Shown here piece after piece: positions 1 through 8,067 of a DNA stretch of 59,448 nucleotides. The DNA is from a virus, in the IMG/VR virus record IMGVR_UViG_3300032820_000008, positions 1-59,448 of that record; one strand, given 5' to 3'. How positions within the stretch are numbered: position 1 is the first letter of the stretch; the number at the start of each line of letters is the position of its first letter. The translations under genes and the position numbers were made by a program. Under the pieces are notes generated by a model. It was given only the letters and a program-made list of their open reading frames with translations, was not told the origin of the DNA and ran no database searches.

Positions 1-179
1 CCCAAGCGATTAAGAATCCGAGACCTGATACTTCTTATGCACAGACCGCTAAAAGTGCCGGAAGTAGAGTATTTCAATGGGCGTGGAATCCTGTAGGTTT
101 TAATGATAGTGACGGACTTACACCGAACAATCTAAAAGCAACCGGCGAAGTAGGCACTGTAACAGTTACGACAAGTTAG
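1..179 (+). CDS. Zinc-ribbon virion-region protein, 3' part only
   Basis: The frame is open from the window edge to the TAG at 177-179. It encodes the last 59 residues of the 121-residue protein found whole at 59004-59369. It differs from that copy by one residue (Asn here, Asp there, in the motif LTPNxLKATG). It is not a separate gene but the same gene cut by the choice of contig start. The CxxC zinc-ribbon part is missing from this copy. Confidence 0.9.
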   Translation, partial: QAIKNPRPDTSYAQTAKSAGSRVFQWAWNPVGFNDSDGLTPNNLKATGEVGTVTVTTS

Positions 180-258
180 GAGAATTTAACTATGGCTGAA
201 AAAAACACGAATCAACCTAAACCTGTACCTGTCCCCAATACGAGTGGGTATCCAGATA
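1..258. repeat. Terminal redundancy, left copy
   Basis: The first 258 bases recur at 59191-59448. Only three substitutions are visible, at window positions 128, 129 and 132 (C, A, C here; T, G, T at the far end). This means the assembled molecule closes on itself at about 59190 bp. One of the three substitutions changes an Asn codon to Asp in the overlapping protein. Confidence 0.97.
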
Positions 259-341
259 AAGTACCCAATACGCAAACTAAGCAGATGAGAGGTACAGGTG
301 CTGCCACTAAAGGTACTGGATTTAGTAACAAGTCAGACTAG
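192..341 (+). CDS. Small Pro/Thr/Gly-rich protein, 49 aa
   Basis: This short ORF starts with ATG 12 bases after the stop of the zinc-ribbon gene, preceded by the ribosome-binding site AGGAGAA. The product has no cysteines or hydrophobic segment. It is rich in Pro, Thr, Asn and Gly, with repeated VPNT and GTG turns, and looks disordered. It sits between two tail-adaptor-region genes in the same direction, so it is probably translated with them. The function is not recognised. The start of the same gene recurs at 59382-59448 at the window end. Confidence 0.7.
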   Translation: MAEKNTNQPKPVPVPNTSGYPDKVPNTQTKQMRGTGAATKGTGFSNKSD

Positions 342-347
342 TAAAAT

Positions 348-983
348 ATGAATTACACAAATCTTGTTACTGAAATACAGTCGTATACGGAGAATGAATT
401 CGTTACGGCTGATATAAATACGTTTATCACACAAGCTGAACAACGTATATATAACGGAGTTCAGCTTGCCAATTTACGTAAGAACACAACAGGAACACTG
501 ACTTCCAGTAATAAATATCTTTCACTACCGTCTGATTGGCTTGATGTATTTTCTTTGGCGCTTGTAGATGGAGATGGTCTTTATAGCTACTTATTAAGTA
601 AGGACGTTAACTTCATTAGGGAGAGTTTTCCCAATCCTTCAACTACAGGTCAACCTGGATATTATGCGCTTTTTGATAGTGACACCTTAATATTAGGGCC
701 AACACCTAATTCAAATTATACAATGGAACTGCATTATTACTATTACCCCGAATCCATAACTACAGTTAGTTCTGGTACTACATGGGTTGGAGATAATTTT
801 AGTTCCGTATTGTTATACGGAAGTATTTTGGAAGCTTATACTTTTATGAAAGGTGAACCAGATATGGTTGGACTCTATCAAAAAAGATATGACGAAGCAT
901 TAGCGATGTTAAAAGAGTTAGCAGAATATAAAAACCGTAACGATACTTATCGAGGAAATCGAAGAAGAATTGCTAATGCTTGA
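348..983 (+). CDS. Head-to-tail adaptor-like protein
   Basis: This 211-residue protein begins MNYTNLVTEIQSYTEN, then has a helical stretch with the motif FITQAEQRIYNG, a beta-rich middle (LPSDWLDVFSL, LGPTPNSNYTMELHYYYYP), and a C-terminal helix with YQKRYDEALAMLKELA. This layout is that of the adaptor (head completion) proteins of podoviruses such as the SU10/P22 gp4 type. Those proteins sit under the portal and bridge to the tail. A second protein with the same general layout is encoded at 58294-59001, so the phage appears to have two adaptor-type proteins. Assignment is from sequence pattern and position in the late operon. Confidence 0.6.
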   Translation: MNYTNLVTEIQSYTENEFVTADINTFITQAEQRIYNGVQLANLRKNTTGTLTSSNKYLSLPSDWLDVFSLALVDGDGLYSYLLSKDVNFIRESFPNPSTTGQPGYYALFDSDTLILGPTPNSNYTMELHYYYYPESITTVSSGTTWVGDNFSSVLLYGSILEAYTFMKGEPDMVGLYQKRYDEALAMLKELAEYKNRNDTYRGNRRRIANA

Positions 984-1260
984 TACGAACGGAAATGTTG
1001 GCTCCGTTATGGTAACAGCTACCGTAGATAGAGGTATGAACGCTGAAGAATGGGCAGAAGCAGCAGTACGACGAATTGTATCTGTGTCCATGGATTCTCC
1101 GATGCCTATACGTGAACAAGCTCTCGCATTTCGCGGGAACGTTAAAAATATTCTCGTTCATTATTTCAAAAAAGTAGCTCGAAGTGAAAGAACAACTGTA
1201 AGAGCTATTTTGGAAAAAGAAGGATATTTTGAATTAGCTAAACATATTGAGGATATTTGA
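976..1260 (+). CDS. Conserved hypothetical protein in tail region
   Basis: This 95-residue, mostly helical protein overlaps the end of the adaptor gene by 8 bases. The ATG at 976 is preferred to the upstream TTG at 970 because the purine-rich GAAGAAG lies at a usable distance. The sequence has no TM segment or cysteine motif. It contains an acidic/aromatic helix (AEEWAEAAVRRIVSVSMDS) followed by a basic one (NILVHYFKKVARSERTTVRA). Tight overlap with both neighbours argues for a real gene translated by coupling. The function is unknown; a small structural or chaperone role in tail assembly is an inference from context. Confidence 0.65.
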   Translation: MLDTNGNVGSVMVTATVDRGMNAEEWAEAAVRRIVSVSMDSPMPIREQALAFRGNVKNILVHYFKKVARSERTTVRAILEKEGYFELAKHIEDI

Positions 1261-1261
1261 T

Positions 1262-1693
1262 ATGGCTATAACTCAGGCAATGTGTACAAGTTTCAAGAAA
1301 GAGCTGATGGAAGCCAAGCACAACTTTTTAAATAGTGGTGGGAACACCTTTAAAATAGCGTTGTATACATCTTCTGCGACTTTATCGGCGGCTACAACGG
1401 CTTATTCGGCAACTAACGAGGTTTCAGGCACAAACTATACGTCGGCAGGGAACACGCTTACCCGCGTAGATCCAGCAACCAGTGGCACTACGGCGTATAC
1501 GGATTTTGCTGATACCACTTGGTCTTCCAGCACAATAACGGCGCGAGGTGCTGTTATTTATAATGACAGCGCCAGCGGCGATCCTTCTGTTATTGTTTTA
1601 AATTTTGGTGCTGATAAATCATCCAGCGCGGGGGATTTTACGATTACATTTCCTACTGCTGATGCAAGTGATGCGATTATAAGGATTGCTTAA
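1262..1693 (+). CDS. Beta-rich virion protein
   Basis: This 143-residue protein starts MAITQAMCTSFKKELMEA, followed by a Thr/Ser/Ala-rich beta-strand region (KIALYTSSATLSAATTAYS, then TWSSSTITARGAVIYNDS) and the ending FTITFPTADASDAIIRIA. The composition and the one-base overlap of the stop with the next ATG (TAATG) fit a small structural protein of the capsid or tail decoration class. I recall relatives of this pattern among uncultured phage tail regions, but no named function. The ATG at 1262 is chosen over an in-frame TTG at 1247, which would lie inside the preceding gene. Confidence 0.7.
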   Translation: MAITQAMCTSFKKELMEAKHNFLNSGGNTFKIALYTSSATLSAATTAYSATNEVSGTNYTSAGNTLTRVDPATSGTTAYTDFADTTWSSSTITARGAVIYNDSASGDPSVIVLNFGADKSSSAGDFTITFPTADASDAIIRIA

Positions 1694-2265
1694 TGGCGGC
1701 AATTACCGGCTGGGGCCGAAGTACATGGAGTTCTGGCACATGGGGTGAAGCCCTTCCTGTCTCCGTTACTGGGCTTGCAGGAACGGGAGCAGTAGGCTCT
1801 GTAACAATTGAGCTTAGTATTGATGTTTCTGCAACAGGAGTTGCGGGAACAGGGGCAGTTGGATCTGTAACCGTAGTACAAGGCTCTGGAGTTACTGTTT
1901 CCGTAACCGGATTGGCCGGGACAGGTAGCGTAGGGTCTGTTGTTGCTACGGGTGACGCTAATGTTTCTGTAACAGGTATTGCAGGAACAGGGGCTGTTGG
2001 ATCAGTAACTGTCGTTACTGAAGCTAATGTTTCTGTAACAGGTATTGCAGGAACAGGGGCTGTAGGCAGCGTAACTGCCACCGGAGATGCTAATGTTTCT
2101 GTAACTGGAGAATCCGCTACAGGTTCTGTAGGTTCGGTTCTTGTATGGAGTGTTATTGATGATTCTCAAACACCTAATTGGACAAATATTGATGATTCAC
2201 AAACAGTAACTTGGTCAGAAGTTGATGATTCGCAAACACCTGATTGGATAGATATCGCAGCTTAA
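1693..2265 (+). CDS. Tandem-repeat Val/Thr/Gly tail protein
   Basis: This 190-residue protein opens with GWGRSTWSSGTWGEALP, then has about six degenerate copies of a roughly 20-residue unit with core SVTG-x-AGTGAVGSV. It ends with three copies of a DDSQT-x-x-W unit. Such short beta-turn repeats are typical of extended fibres or surface decoration on phage tails. The repeats are also visible in DNA, so copy number could change by slippage or recombination. It overlaps the preceding stop by one base and lies immediately upstream of the fibre gene. Cell-surface interaction is an inference. Confidence 0.7.
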   Translation: MAAITGWGRSTWSSGTWGEALPVSVTGLAGTGAVGSVTIELSIDVSATGVAGTGAVGSVTVVQGSGVTVSVTGLAGTGSVGSVVATGDANVSVTGIAGTGAVGSVTVVTEANVSVTGIAGTGAVGSVTATGDANVSVTGESATGSVGSVLVWSVIDDSQTPNWTNIDDSQTVTWSEVDDSQTPDWIDIAA

Positions 2266-2277
2266 AGGTGATTAAAA

Positions 2278-4323
2278 ATGGCTAGTACATACGTAAATGC
2301 CCTTAGACTCAACGAAATGGGAACTGGAGATGAATCCGGTAATTGGGGTGTAGTCACAAATTTAAATCTGGACATGATTGGAGAAGCATTTGGCTATGGT
2401 TCAGAAGCAATCGCTAATGCTTCCACTCATACAATAACAATGGCGGATGGTGCTGTAGATGAGGCTCGTAACTTTTATCTAAAATGCACTGGAGGTGGAC
2501 AAGCGTGTACGGTTACGCTTGCACCTAATACAGTATCCAAAATTTGGATAATAGAAAATGCGACAAGCTATACGTTAACATTTTCTCAAGGGTCTGGAGC
2601 TAATGTTGCAATTCCTGCGGGTGATGTAAAAGTAATAGCAACTGATGGCGCAGGTGGTGGAGCGGTTGTTTATGATTTGTTCGTTGATTTAAATATAGCT
2701 ACTAAATTAACTATAAAAAATCCCGCTACAAGCGCAAGCCCCGCTACTGTATTGCTTCAAGCTGGTGATACTGATGTTGCAGTAAATGATGTATTAGGCA
2801 AGATTCAATTCCAAGCTCCTGATGAAGGGGCGGGCACGGATGCCATACTTGTCGCAGCCGAAGTTGCTGCTATTTCAGAAGGCGATTTCAGTTCGAGCAA
2901 TAACGCCACGAAGTTAGCATTTAAAACAGGCGCATCCGAGGCCGCGACGGAAAAGATGTCAATCAGCTCAACCGGCAACGTCACGATGAAACAGACCGCG
3001 ACAGGTGATGACACCCCGATGACGCTTTTGTTGCAGACGGGTGAAACTGATATTGCGGTAAACGACATTCTCGGCAAAATTCAATTCCAAGCTCCTGATG
3101 AAGGCGCTGGGACGGACGCTATTTTAGTTGCAGCAGAAATAGCGGCAACCTCAGAAGGCGACTTTAGTTCGAGCAATAATGCAACCAGTTTGCAGTTTAA
3201 AACAGGCGCGTCAGAAGCTGCCGCAACAAAACTGTCGTTAACTTCTGCTGGCGCGTTAGTAAGCGTAATTGGAGGATCTGCTGGTGTCCCCACGTATGCC
3301 ATTACTACTGGTGCTTTAGGCGTCAACGGCATCTACGTGGCTACCGCTAACACTCTTGGATTCGCTACGGCAGCAACCGAGCGGATGAAGATTGGCTCCG
3401 CTGGGACATGCACTCTAACCACCGCAGGATCTGGCTTTATTGTGCCTGACGGCGGTAATTTTGGGTCTACAACGACGCCTACTGCCATTGATGTTATCTC
3501 CACTGGCCAGGTTGGAATGGGTCAATCTGGCTACGCTGCTGCACAACTCTATCTCTACGACAACTCTACAGGTGCAAATGGTCTCCGGGTCCATCTGGAC
3601 AATGCGTCTAGTGCTTATTCTGCGGTGTATGTGTCGCATGACGGTACAGGCGCAGCGGGGTATTTCGTTACTGCTGGCGCTAACTACGGTCTTTACGGAC
3701 AAGGTGCAAGCTATGGTATTTACGGGAAAACAACGGCGGCGGGTTCTGGTGGAGTTCTCGGGTATACCGCTGACTCCGCTCACTACGGAATTTTAGGTCA
3801 CGCAAATACTCATGGCTTTTACGGGACATCCGTCTATTGTGTTGGCGCACTGTATAAAGGGTCCGGCACGTTTCGCATTCCACATGGTCTGCGCGAAGGG
3901 TATGACTTACTCCACTCATTTGTGGAAGGGCCGCAATGCGATTTAATTTATCGAGGCAAAGTGGCTCTTGTTGACGGACAAGCTACTATTTCGATGGACA
4001 CTAAATATGGAATGACTGCTGGAACTTTTGAATGGCTCACGAAAGCAGAGGATGTGCAAACTTTCACAAGCAATGAAACCGGATGGGACGCTGTTAAAAG
4101 TAGTTTTTCCGGCGATACTATTACGATTGAATGTCAAAACGCCTCCTCTACAGACACAATAAGCTGGATGGTTGTTGCCGAGCGCGGTGATCCAAACATC
4201 AAAGCATCTGAGATAACAGATGATGATGGTAATCTGATTATTGAGCGACCAAGTGAGCCGGAACCAGAGTTTGGGCCAACACCAACACCACCACCACCAC
4301 CACCAGAACCAGAAGAGGATTAA
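2278..4323 (+). CDS. Tail fibre / receptor-binding protein candidate
   Basis: This 681-residue protein starts with a conserved-looking N-terminal anchor (STYVNALRLNEMGTGDESGN, then WGVVTNLNLDMIGEAFG). Two near-identical beta repeats follow, of about 80-90 residues each, containing GKIQFQAPDEGAGTDAILVA and EGDFSSSNNAT. After a Gly/Ala/Tyr-rich stretch with repeated YG motifs (about residues 440-520) there is a C-terminal head (residues 530-650). It ends with a PTPTPPPPPPEPEED tail. N-terminal anchor, repetitive shaft and distinct C-terminal domain is the usual plan of phage tail fibres. The duplicated module is also obvious in DNA around 2760-2950 and 3005-3200. RBS AAAGGTG precedes the ATG. 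Confidence 0.75.
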   Translation: MASTYVNALRLNEMGTGDESGNWGVVTNLNLDMIGEAFGYGSEAIANASTHTITMADGAVDEARNFYLKCTGGGQACTVTLAPNTVSKIWIIENATSYTLTFSQGSGANVAIPAGDVKVIATDGAGGGAVVYDLFVDLNIATKLTIKNPATSASPATVLLQAGDTDVAVNDVLGKIQFQAPDEGAGTDAILVAAEVAAISEGDFSSSNNATKLAFKTGASEAATEKMSISSTGNVTMKQTATGDDTPMTLLLQTGETDIAVNDILGKIQFQAPDEGAGTDAILVAAEIAATSEGDFSSSNNATSLQFKTGASEAAATKLSLTSAGALVSVIGGSAGVPTYAITTGALGVNGIYVATANTLGFATAATERMKIGSAGTCTLTTAGSGFIVPDGGNFGSTTTPTAIDVISTGQVGMGQSGYAAAQLYLYDNSTGANGLRVHLDNASSAYSAVYVSHDGTGAAGYFVTAGANYGLYGQGASYGIYGKTTAAGSGGVLGYTADSAHYGILGHANTHGFYGTSVYCVGALYKGSGTFRIPHGLREGYDLLHSFVEGPQCDLIYRGKVALVDGQATISMDTKYGMTAGTFEWLTKAEDVQTFTSNETGWDAVKSSFSGDTITIECQNASSTDTISWMVVAERGDPNIKASEITDDDGNLIIERPSEPEPEFGPTPTPPPPPPEPEED

Positions 4324-4325
4324 TT

Positions 4326-4487
4326 ATGGATTGGATTATTGACAGATTTAAAGAGCCGTCAAGCTACGCCGCTGCTGGAGCCGCTGTTATGGGCATCGGT
4401 ATGCTGACAGGGCAGAATTGGCTAATCATGCTTGGAATTGTGGGGGGTGTTGCGGGTTTTGTGCTGAAAGAAAAGGGCGTGATTTAA
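4326..4487 (+). CDS. Small two-TM protein, holin-like
   Basis: A 53-residue ORF starts two bases after the fibre stop. Residues 1-12 are charged (MDWIIDRFKEPS). Two short hydrophobic helices follow (about 13-28, AAAGAAVMGIGMLTG, and 31-47, NWLIMLGIVGGVAGFVL), and the tail is basic (KEKGVI). Size, topology and position just before a spanin-like gene and an endolysin fit a small class II-type holin or antiholin. The phage also encodes a GTA-type holin at 5268-5651, so the division of labour is uncertain. Confidence 0.65.
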   Translation: MDWIIDRFKEPSSYAAAGAAVMGIGMLTGQNWLIMLGIVGGVAGFVLKEKGVI

Positions 4488-4588
4488 TACCCGTATGTAA
4501 AAGCGAGCGGGGGCCGTTAGCTCAACGCGGAGAAACTTTCAGTGACTCAATTATTTATTAGAAATGGACACCGTGTCGCTTTTTGATA

Positions 4589-4864
4589 ATGGATATTGGT
4601 TTTTTCGAGGGCGGTGCAATCGCTTTGTGTCTTGGACTTGTAGGTACAATGTGGGGATTTCTTCAAAAACTCGTATCAAGCAAATTACGTGAGCAGTATG
4701 AGGTCATTGTGAAATTGATAGATCGCTTAAATCGCTTAGACGATGCCGCAGAAAGACGGCACAATGCAATGATTGAAAAAACAGATGAATTGGAAAAAAC
4801 AGTTGGGACATTATCTGAAAAAATTAGTTTTCTTCAAGGCCGTGTAAATTCTGGAGGGCATTGA
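4589..4864 (+). CDS. TM plus coiled-coil protein, lysis-region
   Basis: This 91-residue protein starts MDIGFFEGGAIALCLGLVGTM. One N-terminal membrane helix (about residues 6-28) is followed by a long charged coiled coil (residues 35-88, KLIDRLNRLDDAAERRHN and onward). Topology and location directly before the endopeptidase resemble i-spanin-like or LysB-type accessory lysis proteins. A role in tail assembly is not excluded. The ATG at 4589 is used rather than the upstream TTG. About 100 bases before it (4488-4588) hold no gene I can support. Confidence 0.55.
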   Translation: MDIGFFEGGAIALCLGLVGTMWGFLQKLVSSKLREQYEVIVKLIDRLNRLDDAAERRHNAMIEKTDELEKTVGTLSEKISFLQGRVNSGGH

Positions 4865-4872
4865 TAGTAAAA

Positions 4873-5268
4873 ATGGCTACTGTTGATCATGGACAATTTT
4901 TTAGTAAAGAAGAGCTACAGTGTCGTTGTGGTGAATGTGGGTATCTATGTGAAATGGATGAAACATTCATGTTGTACCTTGAAGAAGTACGTAAGAAATT
5001 TGATAAGCCTCTTTATTTGAGTTCTGGATTTAGATGCCCCGCACATAATAGAAAGGTAAGTAGTTCTGGATCTGCTAATGGCCCGCATACTACGGGTAAA
5101 GCAGTTGATATATTAATTGCTAAACAAGATGGGTATAAAATTCTTAAATTAGCATTGGAATTAGAATTTAGTGGGATTGGTATAAATCAAAAAGGAGCAG
5201 GACGATTTATCCATCTTGACACTTTAACGCGACATGAAGGTCTTAGACCAACCATCTGGAGTTACTAA
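4873..5268 (+). CDS. Endolysin, peptidase M15 (D-Ala-D-Ala type)
   Basis: The 131-residue product carries the M15_3 pattern: SSGFRCPAHNRKV (about residue 52), GPHTTGKAVDI with the zinc-binding His and Asp (about 73-83), and the C-terminal FIHLD with a further zinc-ligand His. Family members cleave cell-wall peptides and serve as endolysins in many Gram-negative phages. The N-terminal cysteine cluster CRCGECGYLC is also usual for this subfamily. A TTG at 4861 overlaps the previous stop, but the ATG at 4873 is taken because it gives the expected N-terminus; neither has ideal RBS spacing from GGAGGG. Neighbours are holin-like and spanin-like genes, forming a lysis cassette. Confidence 0.85.
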   Translation: MATVDHGQFFSKEELQCRCGECGYLCEMDETFMLYLEEVRKKFDKPLYLSSGFRCPAHNRKVSSSGSANGPHTTGKAVDILIAKQDGYKILKLALELEFSGIGINQKGAGRFIHLDTLTRHEGLRPTIWSY

Positions 5269-5651
5269 TGATCCCGTTAATCGAAGCTGGTTTGAGGATT
5301 ATTGATAAGATAATTCCAGACCCGGAAGCAAAGGCAGAAGCCACCCGAAAATTGCTGGAGATTCAACAAGCGGGAGAACTCGCAGAAGTTGAAGCCGCAA
5401 TGAATGTCGTCGTTGCTGAAGCCAAAAGCGAACACGCGCTCACGAGTCAATGGCGTCCCATTACGATGTTGGTTTTCACTGCTATTGTTGCAAATAATTA
5501 TATTATTGCTCCTTATTTAATGGCTATGTTTGGCTGGAACGTGATGTTAGAGATGCCAGATCAACTGTGGAATTTACTCAGCATTGGTATTGGGGGTTAT
5601 GTAGTCGGAAGAAGCTCAGAAAAGGCAATTAAGAACTGGAAAGGCACGTAA
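5268..5651 (+). CDS. Holin, GTA_holin_3TM-like
   Basis: This 127-residue protein has an amphipathic N-terminal region with IIPDPEAKAEATRKLLEIQQ, then WRPITMLVFTAIVANNYII and two further hydrophobic stretches (about residues 86-101 and 104-116). It ends GRSSEKAIKNWK. The PDPEAKAEA helix followed by a WRP-containing membrane region is the signature of the three-TM holin family first noted in gene transfer agents. It starts in a TAATG overlap with the endopeptidase stop and ends in a TAATG overlap with the tail nozzle gene, so it is translationally coupled on both sides. Confidence 0.8.
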   Translation: MIPLIEAGLRIIDKIIPDPEAKAEATRKLLEIQQAGELAEVEAAMNVVVAEAKSEHALTSQWRPITMLVFTAIVANNYIIAPYLMAMFGWNVMLEMPDQLWNLLSIGIGGYVVGRSSEKAIKNWKGT

Positions 5652-7576
5652 TGCTTAGAAAGTTTTTATTTAAACCTGGAATAAACAGGGAAATTACTGA
5701 TTATGCCCAGGAAGGAGGTTGGTATTCCTGTAATAAAGTTCGTTTTGTTTACGGGTTTCCTAAGAAAATAGGAGGTTGGGCCAAATATACTGTTACGGCG
5801 TTCGTAGGTATTTGTCGTTCCTTATTTACTTATAGTCCTGCTGGAGCTAATAACTTCATGGCAATGGGGACGAGTAAGAAAATCTATATTGATACAGGTG
5901 GCTCGCTTACTGATATAACACCTATACGCCTTACTACTTCTGCGGGAGATCCACGTTTTACAGCCACTAATGGATCAGCTTCTATTTCTGTAGCTGAAAC
6001 AGGGCATGGTGCCATTGCTGGAGATTATGTAACTTTTTCTGCTGCTGCTTCTTTAGGTACCTCAAACAACATAACTGCTGCTGTTTTAAACCAAGAATAT
6101 GTAATAGACAGTATTACGAGTGCGAACGCTTTTAAATTTACAGCCACAGCCACAGCTAATGCTAATGATACTGGAGATGGTGGCAGTTCTACTGTCGCTA
6201 AATATCAAATTAGTATTGGATACGATACAAACACAGAAGGATATGGGTGGGGTGTAAGTACATGGGGTCTATCAACATGGGGAACAGCTCGACTCACGCC
6301 AATCAACTTACCTATGCGCCTAGTATTTTTTACGACATATTATGACGATTTAGTTTTTAACGTTAGTGACTCAGATATTTATTATTGGGTAAATGATACA
6401 AGTTTAGCTACACGCGCTGTTGCTATGGAAGATATGAGTGGTGCTAACGAGGTTCCACAGGAAGTAAGCCAAATACTTATATCACAGGATAATACGAGTA
6501 ATATTTTATTAGCACTTGGTTGCACTCCTTATCCTGCATCCGGCACTCCTGATAAAGATCCCCTCCTTATACGATGGTCCGATGTAACAGATAAAGTGGA
6601 GTGGGAGCCTACTGATCTAACAACTGCTGGCTCACTATCTGTGCAGAGTGGGTCTAAAATTTTAGCAGGTGCTCCTACTTATAGAGAGACACTTATATTT
6701 ACAGATTCCACCTTAAATTCGCTGAAATTTGTTGGTGGTAACGAGGTTTTTCGTCTTGATGAGATTTCATCCAGTGTTTCTTTAATTGGTCCTAACGCTT
6801 GCGCTACGACCGGCAATGATACTTATTGGATGGGGACTACTAACTTCTATAAATACAATGGGCGGGTAGCTACATTACTATGTCCCTTATCGAATCATGT
6901 ATTTAAAGATATAAACACAGATCAAGCTTATCAAACCTTTGCAGGGCTTATTAAAGAATTTAACGAAGTCATATGGTTTTATTGTGGTGGGGGCAGCACC
7001 ACTATAAATAATTACATTATTTATAATTTTATAGAAAATATTTGGTATTACGGTGATACAGAAGATAATTTCGATAGAACTGCATGGGCTGACGCCTCTA
7101 TTCGTGAATACCCACAAGCTGCCAGTGATGACGGATATGTTTACAACCACGAAAAGGGAAATAATGCAGATTCTTCAGCACTAACAGCCTCTATTACGTC
7201 TGCCAATATATCTATGGAGGAAGGAGATCGTTACGTATTATTGCAGCGGATTATTCCTGATATTGATTTTACGGGTTCTGATGTAGGGACAACGCCTACA
7301 GCAGAGTTTAAAGTGACAGCCAAAAAATTCCCCGGCGCTGCTCCCTATACTACAAATGAAGCCGGTAGCGCTACGGACGGTTCAGTCACTGCTGACGGGG
7401 CAACGCAGGTTCCAGTACCATCAGCAACGGCTACTGTAGACCAATATACTGACCAACTTTACATAAGAACGCGGGGAAGGCAGATGGCCTTTACAGTTGA
7501 ATCAACTGCCAGCGGAGTAGCATGGGGGTTGGGAGTTCCCCGTGCAGATATCAGGCCGGATGGTAGACGAGGTTAA
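5651..7576 (+). CDS. Tail nozzle / stabilisation protein, P22 gp10-like
   Basis: This 641-residue protein begins MLRKFLFKPGINREITDYAQ, then EGGWYSCNKVRFVYGFPKK. This start is characteristic of podovirus packaged-DNA stabilisation or tail hub proteins that form the nozzle beneath the portal-adaptor stack. The remainder is beta-propeller-like: repeated short strands with W/Y/D motifs (WGVSTWGLSTWGTA, LIRWSDVTDKVEW, TYWMGTTNFYKYNG). It lies between the lysis cassette and the genes for distal tail and ejection proteins. Fold assignment is by analogy and should be confirmed structurally. Confidence 0.7.
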   Translation: MLRKFLFKPGINREITDYAQEGGWYSCNKVRFVYGFPKKIGGWAKYTVTAFVGICRSLFTYSPAGANNFMAMGTSKKIYIDTGGSLTDITPIRLTTSAGDPRFTATNGSASISVAETGHGAIAGDYVTFSAAASLGTSNNITAAVLNQEYVIDSITSANAFKFTATATANANDTGDGGSSTVAKYQISIGYDTNTEGYGWGVSTWGLSTWGTARLTPINLPMRLVFFTTYYDDLVFNVSDSDIYYWVNDTSLATRAVAMEDMSGANEVPQEVSQILISQDNTSNILLALGCTPYPASGTPDKDPLLIRWSDVTDKVEWEPTDLTTAGSLSVQSGSKILAGAPTYRETLIFTDSTLNSLKFVGGNEVFRLDEISSSVSLIGPNACATTGNDTYWMGTTNFYKYNGRVATLLCPLSNHVFKDINTDQAYQTFAGLIKEFNEVIWFYCGGGSTTINNYIIYNFIENIWYYGDTEDNFDRTAWADASIREYPQAASDDGYVYNHEKGNNADSSALTASITSANISMEEGDRYVLLQRIIPDIDFTGSDVGTTPTAEFKVTAKKFPGAAPYTTNEAGSATDGSVTADGATQVPVPSATATVDQYTDQLYIRTRGRQMAFTVESTASGVAWGLGVPRADIRPDGRRG

Positions 7577-7578
7577 GT

Positions 7579-8058
7579 ATGGCATTTCAAGGATTTAGGT
7601 CTCCAACTCTACCAACTCCTACCGAAGAATATGAAGAAACATATTTTATGGACCTTATACGGAGTATTGGGGCTTATTTTGACCTTCACGATTCTAAAGC
7701 TGGATTGAACGTAGATAGCATTATTTCTGATTTCATCCAACTCCCCATTGGGGCTTTAACACTCGTAAATGGCGCAAATAACAATGTTGCATTGCCAAAA
7801 AAGTCTTTTGCTCGAATTACTGGACCAAGTGCTGTTTTTAATATTACTGGTATTCGGGGTGGTGCAGACGGAAAAGTGGCTATTTTGTACAATACTACGG
7901 CTTACGCCATGACAATAACTCACAATGCGACTTCTACAGCAGCTAACCGAATCCTTACGAATACGGGTTCTGATGTTGTGACTACAGGAACCGGAATTGT
8001 TTCTCTTATATACTCGGTTACCGACAGTAGGTGGATTTTACTGTCGGTATTAGCATAG
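7579..8058 (+). CDS. Small beta-rich tail protein
   Basis: This 159-residue protein has an N-terminal segment with EETYFMDLIRSIGAYFDL and a beta-rich C-terminal half (IGALTLVNGANNNVALP, ITHNATSTAANRILT). The C-terminal half resembles the trimeric tail-spike or carbohydrate-associated ends found in phage fibre proteins. It starts two bases after the nozzle stop, so it is very probably co-translated. It is likely a fibre accessory or tip subunit; this is an inference from composition and location. Confidence 0.65.
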   Translation: MAFQGFRSPTLPTPTEEYEETYFMDLIRSIGAYFDLHDSKAGLNVDSIISDFIQLPIGALTLVNGANNNVALPKKSFARITGPSAVFNITGIRGGADGKVAILYNTTAYAMTITHNATSTAANRILTNTGSDVVTTGTGIVSLIYSVTDSRWILLSVLA

Positions 8059-8067
8059 GTAAATCAC

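Noticed and set aside
5900-5925. A single TGGCTCGCTT inside the nozzle gene, and TGGCTCGC-like strings at 37095, 43432 and 44404.
   Set aside because: Isolated matches without partner decamers or spacing; expected by chance or from codon use.
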